The translations under genes and the position numbers were made by a program. This document shows, piece after piece, positions 39,413 through 48,149 of a stretch of 64,000 bases of DNA; position 1 is the first letter of the stretch; every line of letters begins with the position of its first letter. The stretch comes from CAIYRG01 sp963747255 (lineage in GTDB: Bacteria > Pseudomonadota > Alphaproteobacteria > Micropepsales > Micropepsaceae), in contig CAVVEG010000010.1 of the NCBI GenBank assembly GCA_963747255.1, forward strand, positions 4,192 to 68,191, written 5' to 3'. The notes under the pieces are model-generated. The model was not told the DNA's origin. It made no database searches and saw only the letters and a program-made list of their open reading frames with translations.

Positions 39413-40591
39413 CTACGGAACGATCCGCAGCTGACTGGCGACCGAAATCGGGATGTTGATGTACTTGCCCCGGAAGAGTTGCGGCGTGCCGTCAACCACG
39501 ACGGTCCTGCCGACGAACGGATCGGGTTTACCGCCGAGCCTGCCCCAGACGTCGCGCGGGATCAAGATCGAGACCATTTTGTAGCGCTTCCCTGTGCGGA
39601 GCCCGATCTGCAGGAACGCGGTTTCGCCGTCCACCATCATGCCGCCATCGAGCACCGTGCCTCGCAGCGTGCTGGCGATGTTGATCGCGCGCGTGACGGC
39701 TTCCTCGTCGTGCGCGTCGACGGGGCGCAGCGCAAGTGTCGCGAAGCTCCAGCGCCACGTGCTGGCCTTGCCGTTCCAGGTCGCATCGACCCGCACCTCG
39801 TAGCGGCTTTCCGGGCGAAGCGGAAGTTTCGGGATGAGGCACACGACGCCGTACTGGCCAAACGAGGTCATCGCGGGATGCTCCGGATCGGACAGATAGA
39901 ACGCGACGTCCTTGCCTCTCCCGTCCACGAGCGTGGCGCGTACGCCGGTGACCTTGTCGAACGGTGGGAACTGGATCGTGATCGGATAGCCGGCGCGCAC
40001 GCCGCCAGGGACGGGGTTGGGGACCTCGTCGCCGAACTCGAGCGGTATATCGCCCTGGTTGTCTGCCGGGTAAGCGACTGGCCACTTCGCCGGGACGCCG
40101 GCGCCTTTTGCATCCACGAACATCAGCGCGGCCATGTACGAGCCGTCACGAAGCTTGGCGTAGCCGACGCCAATACGCTCGAGGGTCGGCGTCAGGATCG
40201 GCCGGCGGTGATAAAGCACCGACATCCACCTATCGACGGCGACTTCGAGATCCGAGACGCCGAAAAACAGGTCGGCGGCCTCGCCACACGCGGCTCCCTC
40301 CACCGATGCGCCCGGCAAGTTCGGGCGCTGGTGATGGGCGTTGAGCCCGACGATCGCGTCGGAGCCCTCATTGAGACGCATGTATTGCGCGTGCTCCATA
40401 CAGCCCTTCGAGAGCGTCGCGTCGAGCGTCACCGCCGGGAGTCCGGCCGCGGCGCGGTAGCGGTCGACCAGCTGCTTCACGCGCAGCCCGCCGGTGTCGT
40501 TCGCTGCGGGTCGTGGATACGGATCCATCGACCCGCAGGCGGCGACGGCGACGCACGACACGAGGACGACCACCAACAGGCTGCGCATCAT
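39413..40591 (-). CDS. CAP/SCP-domain lipoprotein (392 aa)
   Basis: Signal with lipobox VAAC (Cys at about residue 19), then a CAP (cysteine-rich secretory/PR-1) domain: VDRYRAAAGLPAVTLDATLSKGCMEHAQYM, NAHHQRPNLPGAS, and W--LYHRRPILTPTLERIGVGYA with the usual His residues. The C-terminal half (about 190-392) is beta-rich with PP-DKVTGVRATLVDG, likely an extra binding domain. The GC-rich codon style differs from the neighbours, which hints at transfer (inference). It probably faces the periplasm or outer surface. Confidence 0.8.
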   Translation of the reverse strand: MMRSLLVVVLVSCVAVAACGSMDPYPRPAANDTGGLRVKQLVDRYRAAAGLPAVTLDATLSKGCMEHAQYMRLNEGSDAIVGLNAHHQRPNLPGASVEGAACGEAADLFFGVSDLEVAVDRWMSVLYHRRPILTPTLERIGVGYAKLRDGSYMAALMFVDAKGAGVPAKWPVAYPADNQGDIPLEFGDEVPNPVPGGVRAGYPITIQFPPFDKVTGVRATLVDGRGKDVAFYLSDPEHPAMTSFGQYGVVCLIPKLPLRPESRYEVRVDATWNGKASTWRWSFATLALRPVDAHDEEAVTRAINIASTLRGTVLDGGMMVDGETAFLQIGLRTGKRYKMVSILIPRDVWGRLGGKPDPFVGRTVVVDGTPQLFRGKYINIPISVASQLRIVP

Positions 40592-40627
40592 TCCTTATAA
40601 ATGACAGATCCGGATTGCCAATCCGTT

Positions 40628-40710
40628 ACGGACAAGCCTTCCTACGAGCGTTGCCATTGACGGCAGCAAGTTCAAGGCGGTGAACAACGTAATCGGTACG
40701 CAGTTTAACT
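40628..40710 (+). pseudogene. Fragment of an IS1182-type transposase
   Basis: A short frame encodes SVAIDGSKFKAVNN, a signature of IS1182-like transposases around their first catalytic Asp. The frame ends shortly after and no other transposase parts were found within 600 bases. A fossil fragment between the CAP lipoprotein gene and the uup remnant; the surrounding 40600-41200 shows nothing else recognisable. Confidence 0.45.
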
Positions 40711-41210
40711 GAGTAATCACCACGACTTTAACGGTCGCCGCCTTTGTGCGATGTCGTTTCGATGCAGAACGGAACTCACCGCCGCGCGCGACTGCGCCCC
40801 CCACGTAGAGGCGTGGCTTATGACCGTGTCGGGCGTGCTGTTCTGAATCCTGCGTTTCGGGGCATGAGCAACCATCGGCGTCGGCGCACCACACTTTAGC
40901 GTGCACTCGACGGAGCATCGTACCGCTGCTGGCTATGTCTCTCTGCAGTTGGTCAGTTATCGGCAGCGGCGTTTGGCTGGTCTTGTGATCTGAATGCCGA
41001 CCCCTTCGGCCGGCACGAGTTTCAGGCCCAGAAACCGCTGGCATCTGCGGCGTTATTGTCGCGCAAGCGGCTATCTCGGTGTGCGAGGCCCAGATTTTAG
41101 CGGAATATGGCGGCAGTAACGCCGCATCCCGAGCCGTGGCGACCATTCGCCGGGCAGACATCGATGTCACCTCGGTCCAGCCGCGCGTCGGCACGTCGTA
41201 CCGCGGGACC

Positions 41211-41474
41211 CCCAAACGGCGGGCAGCGAAATGCCGTCTCAGCTACAATGAGGTGCATGCGCTGCGGATATTGCCAGAGCAAATCGGGAACGAGGAACGC
41301 GAAGTCGTGGAATTGCAGCGGCCACTTGCCGATTTTGGGCTTTACGCGCGCGATCCGGCCATCTTTGCGGCGCTGGTGGAAAAGCCCGCCGCTGCGCAGA
41401 AGGGCCTGAGCACGATGGATGACTGCTGGATCGAACTGGAAATGTTGCGCGAAGAAATCGCAGGCGACGGCTGA
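41211..41474 (+). pseudogene. 3' end remnant of an ABC-F ATPase (uup-like)
   Basis: The last 80 or so residues fit the C-terminal coiled-coil domain of Uup-type ABC-F proteins: RLSYNEVHALRILPEQI, a Leu/Glu heptad region, LADFGLYARDPAIFAALVEKPAAAQK and WIELEMLREE. The two ATPase domains are missing; upstream lies an IS fragment, so a deletion or insertion removed the 5' part. The remnant keeps an intact stop that overlaps the dusB start (TGATG), so the original operon order uup-dusB is visible. Confidence 0.7.
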
Positions 41475-42535
41475 TGCGGCATTCGGCCGATACCGGCGTC
41501 ACGATCGGAGACGTGCGCATCGGCGGGCGGGTACTGGTGGCGCCGATGACGGGGGTTTCCGACCTGCCCTTCCGCCGGACCGCATCGCGACTTGGCGCGG
41601 CCTATGTTGCGACCGAAATGGTCGCCTGCGAGATGCTGGCACGCGGGCGTCCCGATGTGATCCGCCGCGCCGCGGTCGGTGACGGATTGCCGCTGACCGT
41701 CATTCAACTGGTCGGACATGAACCGCATTGGATCGCCCGGGCGGCGGCACTGGCCGAAGCCGCCGGAGCCGACATCGTCGATCTGAATATGGGCTGTCCC
41801 TGCAAAGAGGTCACGGGCGTGCTTTCCGGCTCAGCGCTCATGCGCGATCCGGCGCATGCGGAACGTCTGATGCTCGCAGCCACCGGCGCAACCTCGCGGC
41901 CCGTCACGCTGAAGATGCGACTCGGTTGGGACGACCGCAGCATCAACGCGCCGGAGCTTGCGCTTATGGCCGAACGCGCGGGGATCGCCGCGCTGACAGT
42001 GCACGGCCGTACAAGGCAGCAATTCTATGACGGTCGGGCCGACTGGCGCGCGGTTGGGGCAGTGAGTGCGGCAACCCGGCTTCCGGTGATCGTCAATGGC
42101 GACATCCGCGACGCCGAAACGGCCGGGATGGCGCTCGCGGAATCCGGGGCCGATGCAGTGATGATCGGACGCGGCGCCTATGGGCGGCCGTGGCTCGCAG
42201 GCGCCATCGATCGCGCGCTGCAAACCGGCATTCCGCCCGATGAGCCGGACCTGGACGCGCGGCTTGCGATAGTACTCGACCATCTGCATGCGAGCTTGCG
42301 TTTTTATGGCGACGAACATGGCGTGCGCGTATTCCGCAAGCATCTCGGCTGGTATGTCGAAAACGCACCCGAACCTGCCGATGCCCGATTGCGCCGCGCT
42401 GCGAAAGCGCAGCTATGCCGCTTGATCACCCCGCACGAAATGGAAGCAGGCTTGATCGAGCTGTGGCAGGATGGTTTGCAGCGCCCCCATGGGGCAAACC
42501 GAAAATGGCAGACACTCGGTCAAGACCGCCTGTGA
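41474..42535 (+). CDS. tRNA-dihydrouridine synthase (DusB-type)
   Basis: FMN-dependent reductase of uridines in the tRNA D-loop: VLVAPMTGVSDLPFRRTASRLGA, QLVGHEPHWIARAAALAE, DLNMGCPCKEV (catalytic Cys of GCP), VTLKMRLGWDDRS, TVHGRTRQQFYDGRADW, VIVNGDI and GADAVMIGRGAYGRPW. The C-terminal helical domain continues to residue 353. Many alphaproteobacteria start their nitrogen-regulation operon (ntrBC) with this gene, but no ntr genes follow here. Start ATG overlaps the uup remnant's stop by one base, suggesting former coupling. Confidence 0.92.
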   Translation: MRHSADTGVTIGDVRIGGRVLVAPMTGVSDLPFRRTASRLGAAYVATEMVACEMLARGRPDVIRRAAVGDGLPLTVIQLVGHEPHWIARAAALAEAAGADIVDLNMGCPCKEVTGVLSGSALMRDPAHAERLMLAATGATSRPVTLKMRLGWDDRSINAPELALMAERAGIAALTVHGRTRQQFYDGRADWRAVGAVSAATRLPVIVNGDIRDAETAGMALAESGADAVMIGRGAYGRPWLAGAIDRALQTGIPPDEPDLDARLAIVLDHLHASLRFYGDEHGVRVFRKHLGWYVENAPEPADARLRRAAKAQLCRLITPHEMEAGLIELWQDGLQRPHGANRKWQTLGQDRL

Positions 42536-42569
42536 CCCACAAAAGACATCGCGATTGATATCTTACTGG

Positions 42570-42719
42570 TTAGATCTCCTCAGGACCCGAAGCTTTCTCA
42601 CGCGCCGCCTTGCGCTCTGCCGCCGCTTCCTCGCGTTTGAGGAGCTTCTCCTGCTTTCTCGCATTCTTCGCGCGCTCGCGCGAGGCACGTTCCTGATGAT
42701 AGTTGGGCTTAAAAGGCAT
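42570..42719 (-). CDS. Small charged protein of the MPFKPNY type (49 aa)
   Basis: Begins MPFKPNYHQERASRERAKN and continues as a Lys/Arg/Glu-rich helix. I recognise it as a widespread but uncharacterised small alphaproteobacterial protein (general knowledge). The ATG has GGAGAG upstream. It is followed on the same strand by no close gene and preceded by the 77-residue charged protein, likely co-expressed with cspA. Confidence 0.7.
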   Translation of the reverse strand: MPFKPNYHQERASRERAKNARKQEKLLKREEAAAERKAAREKASGPEEI

Positions 42720-42730
42720 GTTTCTCTCCG

Positions 42731-42964
42731 TTAAGAGGAGCGCCGCAGGTGCATGGTCTTCCGGCCGACGGCCCTATCCTCAGCGGACTGGCGAGAGGTG
42801 GCAGCATACGCTTCCTGTTCATCGCGCGCCAGACGAAGCGCCTTAAGTCGCGCGGTCTTCGCGGCGTTTATCTCTTTCTTTCGGGCCAGTTCAGCTTTCA
42901 CGAAAGTGTCTAAAGCCTCGGCCTTCTGTTCGCGTATGCTCGCGCGACCTGGAGATTTCGTCAT
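42731..42964 (-). CDS. Small highly charged helical protein (77 aa)
   Basis: No family recognised. Predicted mainly helical with alternating Lys/Arg and Glu/Ala (EALDTFVKAELARKKEINAAKTARLKALR). The ATG at 42964 has GAGG five bases upstream. Its stop is 11 bases before the start of the MPFKPNY gene, and cspA is 60 bases upstream on the same strand, so the three could form a stress-inducible transcript. Confidence 0.6.
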   Translation of the reverse strand: MTKSPGRASIREQKAEALDTFVKAELARKKEINAAKTARLKALRLARDEQEAYAATSRQSAEDRAVGRKTMHLRRSS

Positions 42965-43025
42965 TTTTGCCTCGTTGAAACGAGTGGGGCGACTCGCATC
43001 TGCCTGTCGCCCTCGCCCGGACAGT

Positions 43026-43226
43026 TTAAGCTGCTTTCAGATTGACGGCTTTCGAACCCCGCGCGTCGGGCTGAATATCAAATGATACGCGCTGGCCCTC
43101 CCCCAGGCTGCGCATGCCTGCTGCCTCAACCGCCGTCGCATGCACGAAAACGTCTTTGCTGCCTCCCTCCGGAGAGATGAAGCCGAAGCCTTTTTGCGTA
43201 TTGAAGAACTTTACTGTTCCGATCAT
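43026..43226 (-). CDS. Cold-shock protein, CspA family (66 aa)
   Basis: Single OB-fold nucleic-acid-binding protein: GTVKFFNTQKGFGFI with RNP1 (KGFGFI) and DVFVHATAVEAAG with RNP2, then EGQRVSFDIQ. It melts RNA structure in the cold or under stress. The ATG at 43226 has GGAG upstream; the frame extends further upstream without support, so 43227-43295 is leader. A long 5' leader is typical of cspA genes. Confidence 0.93.
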   Translation of the reverse strand: MIGTVKFFNTQKGFGFISPEGGSKDVFVHATAVEAAGMRSLGEGQRVSFDIQPDARGSKAVNLKAA

Positions 43227-43918
43227 CGATTGCTCCTGCTGATATCGGGTTCCGAGAGAGTGGATGCTCACGCGGTGCGATAAAGCGAAAATCATCAGGA
43301 AAATACGGCTGTCTCACCCAGGCGCGCAACAAAGTGAGCGGTGGTCCAACAGTTGCGCTTTATCTGACGGGACGCCGTCGCCCATTTTATATGGGCCTCC
43401 TGGCGCTCTCTTACAAGGCGTGCAATCAAAATCCCCACACGGCAAATTTTCGCCAATTCCGTAGGCTGAATGTCACAGCGACAGGACGTATTTCAGGCAC
43501 TCTGCGCTAAGTACACGGAAGATCTTCGCGATTTCAGCAACGCCCTCTTGTGCGGTCAAAGGGAAGCCCAGGGTGGTTCGCCACAGATCTACATGCTCCG
43601 CATCCTAACGCGGCGAGTACTGGCTTATGCTGCTGGCGGAAGATTACGCTTCCATAGCGCTGGGGGTGGCCATCTTCGACTGCAACGCGGTCATACAGCA
43701 TTGCGTATCCTCGGGCGCGAATTTCTCCTTTGCGATCAAGGCTGAATCGCAGTGAGCACCGAGCGCGCAGGTTTAGTGAGGCAGTTCGCCGCCCCCTCCT
43801 GGCAGAGGCGCCCCAACCAGAGGCGAGCCTTGCCAAGATCGCGCGGCACATGGCCCGCGGTCATTGACCCGATTGGACCAGTAGGTATCGTGATCGTTCA
43901 CGGGCAAAAGGGACGATC
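43227..43918. other. Intergenic region between cspA and the first cupin
   Basis: Holds the cspA leader and promoter (minus strand). Short frames at 43470 and around 43628 have no family signal. Nothing else recognisable was seen. Confidence 0.4.
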
Positions 43919-44551
43919 ATGAAAAGAGCACTCTGGAACGGCAAAACGGCCATTGGTGGGCTGGCGGCGATTGCGCTGGGTTTGGGCGCCTATGTTGGGA
44001 CGCAGGCACAGCCCGCAAGCGGTCCTTCGCCATTGAGATTACCCGGTCACCGCTACGATCTGCCGGCGACCCTGATCAGCGCCGCACAAATAGAGGCGCA
44101 CAAGCAGAGCATGCTTGCGGCGAAAGAAACCGACATCGCGATGACCATGGTGAAAATGGGTGGAGGTTCGGACAATGCCCAGATCGGGGTAAGCGTGGTG
44201 CTGCGGCCTAAAGGAGAGGAAAATAAATACTACGCCGTCCATGACGACGTAGCCGAGGTCTACTATGTAATCGAGGGCAAAGGGACCATGAAGGTGGGCG
44301 GTACGATCACCGATTGGGAGAGACGGCCCGTCAGCGTCGAAAACGGAGAAGGAAGCCGCGGCACGACAGCAGTTGGCGCAAAGGACGTTACGATCTCGAA
44401 AGGCGATATGCTGATCATTCCGGCCGGCACCCCGCACAAATGGGAATCTTCCGACCAATTCACGTACTACGTCGTCGTACGCGCCGATCCGAAGGGCGTG
44501 GCTCCCTTGCTGGAGTTGGGCAAGGCTCAATTCGTCAGGCCGAAACCGTAG
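43919..44551 (+). CDS. Exported cupin protein 1 (210 aa)
   Basis: Hydrophobic N-terminus (about 10-30, TAIGGLAAIALGLGAYVGTQA) followed by a cupin barrel: YYAVHDDVAEVYYVIEGKGTMKVGG (first metal-binding motif with H-E) and ISKGDMLIIPAGTPHKWESSD (second motif with His). It likely binds a metal and a small organic ligand in the periplasm. Followed 33 bases later by a second exported cupin, so the two are probably co-transcribed and possibly act as a pair. Confidence 0.8.
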   Translation: MKRALWNGKTAIGGLAAIALGLGAYVGTQAQPASGPSPLRLPGHRYDLPATLISAAQIEAHKQSMLAAKETDIAMTMVKMGGGSDNAQIGVSVVLRPKGEENKYYAVHDDVAEVYYVIEGKGTMKVGGTITDWERRPVSVENGEGSRGTTAVGAKDVTISKGDMLIIPAGTPHKWESSDQFTYYVVVRADPKGVAPLLELGKAQFVRPKP

Positions 44552-44583
44552 TCCACACGGTGTTAACGCCGAAGGAAATCGAT

Positions 44584-45045
44584 ATGGGAAAGATCATTTT
44601 AGCATTGCTGGTCGGGCTCGCGCCCTGTGCCACGGTCTTTGCGGCGGAAGGGCATGCACCCGGTATCGTCAAGACCGAACCTCAAATCAATTCGGAGCTG
44701 GATCGATCGACATCCGCCCTTGGAATCGTCGCAGGACAAGTGACTTCAGTCGTCGAAACCGGCACGGGGCAAATCGTCGTGAGACGCAGGCAGGACGGTC
44801 CGAACAACGCAAGCGTCCATGACGACGTGACGGAGATTTATAATGTGGTCAGCGGTTCCGGCACGTTCGTGACCGGCGGAACGTTTGCGAGCGCCCAAGA
44901 CCGAACGGCGGGAATCTCCGGCGGCGTGTCTCGGCACATTCAGGCAGGTGATTTTGTCGTTTTGCCGCCTGGCACGCCGCATTGGTTCAGCAAGATCAAC
45001 GGCTCGATCACCTATGTGGAGACCCGCTTCGCCATACGCAAGTAG
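44584..45045 (+). CDS. Exported cupin protein 2 (153 aa)
   Basis: Signal peptide (about 1-20, cleavage after VFAA) then a cupin domain with ASVHDDVTEIYNVVSGSGTFVTGG and IQAGDFVVLPPGTPHWFSKI, similar in layout to cupin 1. The ATG is preceded by AAGGAAA. It is shorter than cupin 1 by the N-terminal anchor region. Substrate unknown. Confidence 0.8.
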   Translation: MGKIILALLVGLAPCATVFAAEGHAPGIVKTEPQINSELDRSTSALGIVAGQVTSVVETGTGQIVVRRRQDGPNNASVHDDVTEIYNVVSGSGTFVTGGTFASAQDRTAGISGGVSRHIQAGDFVVLPPGTPHWFSKINGSITYVETRFAIRK

Positions 45046-45482
45046 CAACGCGAACTGCTGAAGATCGACAGAGCTGGAAATTCAGTAGCTTAAGACCAAA
45101 TTTCGCGCACAACGTAACAGGGAATTTTTTCGATAACAGGGAAATCGAATTCATCGACCAGGGAAATTTGCGCGCGAAGGTTGGGATTCGGCCGCCGGGG
45201 CGAAGTCCTCGTCGCAATCATTCGATGTGACCAACCGCTTTGGCGAAAGGATCCCTGGCTAACCGCCATCCCTTTTTCCGCCAGCTCTTTTTTCGCGCTT
45301 TCATTTTTGGTCAACTGCGTCAGGCCGACTTCCAGGGCTACGTGGTTGAAGCCGATGACGCGTGGCCCTTGCCCAATTCATTCGGTTTGCTGCCATCCTC
45401 TCTGATCGCGTCCTTCCGTGCCCGACAGAGCTCCGAGGCTTTTGGGCGTTGTATCACGCGCTCCAAACGGGCGAACCAACTT
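45046..45482. other. Intergenic stretch
   Basis: No supported gene. Frames at 45181 and 45240 have no family signal. It leads into the repeat at 45483. Confidence 0.4.
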
Positions 45483-45742
45483 GCATTATTTCGGGCCTGA
45501 GCATCGCGTGTCGAACTATGCTCCGCCGCCCCACTTCAGGCTCATTCGAAGGAAAGTGGGGTAACAACATTCATGCCCTGAGACTGTGGGCATTTGCAGG
45601 CCTGATTGCCGCGAAAAGCTCTCGCTATTCCAGGGTGTGCGCCCCAGATAACCGCGGAATAACGGCGTATTTCGCGCTCCTCCCGAGCGGGGAGCAAAGT
45701 TCGGCAACTGGTTGGCGCTCCGAACAGGATTCGAACCAAAGA
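45483..45742 (+). repeat. Interspersed repeat R, copy 1, first unit
   Basis: Shares long stretches with 51997-52240 and 63756-64000: CCCCACTT and AAGTGGGG arms around a conserved CTCATTCGAAGG loop, ACTGTGGGCATTTGC, and GCAAAGTTCGGCAACTGGTT near the end. The end TCCGAACAGGATTCGAA resembles the 3' part of a tRNA read antisense, but no full tRNA can be folded. It starts with a GCAT-ATTTCGGGC-TGAGCAT-like segment that recurs at the start of the other copies. Confidence 0.8.
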
Positions 45743-45830
45743 GCATCATTTTCCGGGCGAAGCATCGCGTGCTGAACGATGCGTCGTTGCCCCACTCGGC
45801 CCATTCGACCGAATTTGGGATAGCAACATT
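45743..45830 (+). repeat. Interspersed repeat R, copy 1, second partial unit
   Basis: A diverged second unit begins 260 bases after the first, with GCATCATTTTCCGGGCGAAG and then CCCCACTCGGCCCATTCGACC, ending in a TAGCAACATT as in the other copies. This makes copy 1 a tandem array of about 1.3 units. Confidence 0.65.
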
Positions 45831-45906
45831 CAGGTTGCACCCAGGTCAGACGATGGCACTCGACGTCCCTGTGTCGCATTTCGAAACTTCCGGTCGGTGG
45901 CTGGGA

Positions 45907-45934
45907 GTGTCCGAATCTTGCCAGATTCGGACAC
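45907..45934 (+). promoter_or_regulatory. Perfect 12-bp inverted repeat upstream of 46033
   Basis: Arms GTGTCCGAATCT and AGATTCGGACAC with a 4-base TGCC loop. A third TGTCCG half-site lies at about 45945. It stands about 100 bases before the secreted-paralog gene at 46033, where an operator for a dimeric regulator would sit; it could also be a terminator-like hairpin of the repeat. Confidence 0.5.
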
Positions 45935-46032
45935 CACTGAGACTGTCCGGTAGGTTGCATTGCCGCGTGGTCGAAAGTCTGGAATAATTTCAAGAGCGGT
46001 ATTGGTGTGGCGCGCACAGAAGAGGGAAGGTC

Positions 46033-46887
46033 ATGAGCACCCGCCTGGCGTCGCAATTGTTTTCCGGTCTGGTAGCGATCTGCGCGGGTGTTTTGCCGGC
46101 ACTCGCACAGCCGGCAGGGAAAGACGGGGGCCAGATTCCAGATTTCTCGACCCGCAAGCTGTGGGTGCTGATGAGCGGAACGATGTTCTTGCACGCGCCA
46201 GGCGACCCTGGACCGGGCCCTATCGTGCAGGAAGGCAAGCCGTTCAAGGTTGATCAAGTTCCCTACCGCGCGACCACCAGCAACCCGATCCTGAAGCCGT
46301 GGGCGAAGAAGCTGATGGATGTCAATAATCAGCGGGTCGCCGCAGGCGACATACCATTCTATACGACCTCGCGCTGCTGGCCGGGCGGCGTTCCCGGACT
46401 TCTGCTCTTTCCGGGCGAGCCGGTTCAGTTCGTCCAGACGCGGAAGGAAGTGTGGATCATGTGGCAGCGAGACGCCCAGGTCCGCCGCGTATATCTGGAC
46501 GTTCCGCACAGCAAGAATGTGAAATACTCAGTGTACGGTGAATTGGTGGGCCACTATGAAAATGGCGACACCCTCGTGGTCGATACGGTCGGGCTGGACG
46601 ACAGCGTTCCCATCGACCGGTTTCGGACGCCACATACAAAGCAATTGCACGTTATCGAGCGCTTCCGGCTCAACAATGATAAAAAGAAAATCGAGATTGT
46701 CGTCACGGTCGAGGACCCCGGTGCATTCACACAGCCCTGGAAGGGCGAGGTCGATTTCGAACCGGGCCACGGCGACAGGTCCGGACAATGGGTGGAATCT
46801 ATTTGCGCGGAAAATCCGGCGGATTACTTCGGCGACAAGGCACGAAATGCGGTACCTATCCCCACCGCCGATAAGTCGGATTTCTAA
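46033..46887 (+). CDS. Secreted protein, paralog family A (284 aa)
   Basis: Signal peptide (about 1-27), IPDFSTRKLWVLMSG, CWPGGVPGLLLFPGEPVQFVQTRKEVWIMWQRDAQVRRVYLDVPHS, GHYENGDTLVVDTVGLDD, FRTPHTKQLHVIERF and EDPGAFTQPWKGEVDF. It is the nearest relative of the copy at 22472 although 23 kb away. Unlike the others it is a lone gene, with a perfect inverted repeat upstream. Function unknown. Confidence 0.8.
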   Translation: MSTRLASQLFSGLVAICAGVLPALAQPAGKDGGQIPDFSTRKLWVLMSGTMFLHAPGDPGPGPIVQEGKPFKVDQVPYRATTSNPILKPWAKKLMDVNNQRVAAGDIPFYTTSRCWPGGVPGLLLFPGEPVQFVQTRKEVWIMWQRDAQVRRVYLDVPHSKNVKYSVYGELVGHYENGDTLVVDTVGLDDSVPIDRFRTPHTKQLHVIERFRLNNDKKKIEIVVTVEDPGAFTQPWKGEVDFEPGHGDRSGQWVESICAENPADYFGDKARNAVPIPTADKSDF

Positions 46888-46949
46888 CCGAAATTCACGC
46901 TCTTTCCCGGATTGGCGCGGTGAAATACCATTCGTCGAATTGCCTCGCG

Positions 46950-47306
46950 CTATTTCACTTGAGAAACGGCTGACAGGGGCACGTATCCGAGAGGAACCCC
47001 GTTGGTTCCGACGAGCAGCCAGTTGAAATCTTTTACCTTCGCGAGGATCTGGATGGGCTGTTTTGCCTGTATTTCCACCCCAAGAACTCTCCCCGCCCAG
47101 AGGTATGGGCTGATATAAACTCCGGTTGCACGCGCCGCGGCGTAATTGCCGCTAATGGTTTCATACCCGAAAGGGGCAGGGACCAGGTCGCCCGGAAGGG
47201 GCATCCTGATTTCCACCGTCTGCGCCGCTAAAGCTGGTCCAATACTTTGGAAAGCGAGTGCGGCTAATAAAGCAAACGCGAACAGGCGAGCCCCTCCGGG
47301 ACGCAC
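46950..47306 (-). CDS. Exported SH3-like protein (118 aa)
   Basis: Signal peptide (ARLFAFALLAALAFQSIGPALA) then a short domain ending VEIQAKQPIQILAKVKDFNWLLVGTNGVPLGYVPLSAVSQ, the pattern of a bacterial SH3 (SH3b) fold used for cell-wall or protein binding. I chose the GTG at 47306 to start at the signal peptide; no good Shine-Dalgarno was found, so the start is uncertain. It is downstream of the carboxymuconolactone-decarboxylase-like gene on the same strand. Confidence 0.6.
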   Translation of the reverse strand: MRPGGARLFAFALLAALAFQSIGPALAAQTVEIRMPLPGDLVPAPFGYETISGNYAAARATGVYISPYLWAGRVLGVEIQAKQPIQILAKVKDFNWLLVGTNGVPLGYVPLSAVSQVK

Positions 47307-47430
47307 CTCAGTGATGTTTCCGCGTTTCAGACCGGCCTGCGTGATGTCCTCCGGACCTGCGCGGCGTGCCCAAGACCGTGTTGGATTGTGCGAGCGCTCC
47401 GCGAAGGCGCAGCCCAGCCCACGACTGTTC

Positions 47431-48090
47431 TCACATCGGTTTGTTGACTTCGTCGAGTGCACCGCGCGGGACCGGATAGCGGTCAACCACGAACAGCATG
47501 GTGAGGCCCGTATACTGTCCCATTAGGGCGACGAGATCGACAACGCCGCGTTCGCCGACGAGGTCCGCCATCGACTTGAAATTGTTATCGCTCACCTGGC
47601 GCGTCTCAAGCAGCTGCGAGCAAAAGTCATACACTGTCGCCTCGTCTGTCGACATCTTGGCGGGACGCTCACCGGCCGCCATGGCGGTGATGAAGGCTGG
47701 GCTCAGGCCGGCGTCGAGCGCCTGCTGGCGGTGCGAGTACCACACATACTGGCCGCCCCAGTAGCGCGAGGTCAGCATGACGGCGATTTCCTTGTACTTG
47801 CGCGGTGTCGGCGACTTGAAGCGCAGATAGTCGCTGTAGGGCTGCGCCAGTTCAGCCATTTCGGGGCTTCGCAGATTAATGTTGAAGGGCCCAGTCTCGG
47901 GCTTGCGCCCTTTGGCGATTTCCTTGTCGGCGAAAGCGCGCTGTTCGGCCGTGAGTTCGGCATAGGTCAGCGGCTTGAACCGGTTGCCGCGGGTATTGAA
48001 CTCGGGTGCAGCGGTCGCGACCACCGCGACGCCGATGACGGCGCCCACGGCGCCGGCGCTAAGAAGCTTTGTCAACATGCTCGCGCTCAT
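47431..48090 (-). CDS. Exported carboxymuconolactone-decarboxylase/AhpD-like protein (219 aa)
   Basis: Hydrophobic signal (GAVGAVIGVAVVATAA, about 10-28) then the CMD fold: INLRSPEMAELAQPYSDYLRF, KYKEIAVMLTSRYWGGQYVWYSHRQQALDAGLSPAFI and a C-terminal GERGVVDLVALMGQYTGLTMLF. The redox Cys pair of AhpD is absent (GGQYVWYSH instead), so it resembles the decarboxylase branch and not the peroxidase helper. AGGGAGGG precedes the ATG at 48090. Periplasmic location is unusual for this fold. Confidence 0.78.
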   Translation of the reverse strand: MSASMLTKLLSAGAVGAVIGVAVVATAAPEFNTRGNRFKPLTYAELTAEQRAFADKEIAKGRKPETGPFNINLRSPEMAELAQPYSDYLRFKSPTPRKYKEIAVMLTSRYWGGQYVWYSHRQQALDAGLSPAFITAMAAGERPAKMSTDEATVYDFCSQLLETRQVSDNNFKSMADLVGERGVVDLVALMGQYTGLTMLFVVDRYPVPRGALDEVNKPM

Positions 48091-48149
48091 GACGTTCCCT
48101 CCCTCAAATCTATGCCGCAAAGCCTATCACACGGTGTTCTAATGCCTAG

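Noticed and set aside
40595..41215. 206-codon minus-strand frame
   Set aside because: No family or ribosome site; it is antisense to the IS1182-type fragment and part of the uup remnant region.
45700..45745. Possible tRNA gene in repeat R
   Set aside because: Only a T-arm/acceptor-like stretch on the minus strand; the T stem does not pair well and no anticodon or D arm is present.
45519..45749. Minus-strand small proteins inside repeat R (77, 65 codons)
   Set aside because: The same frame is damaged in the other copies; conservation follows nucleotide, not protein, sequence.
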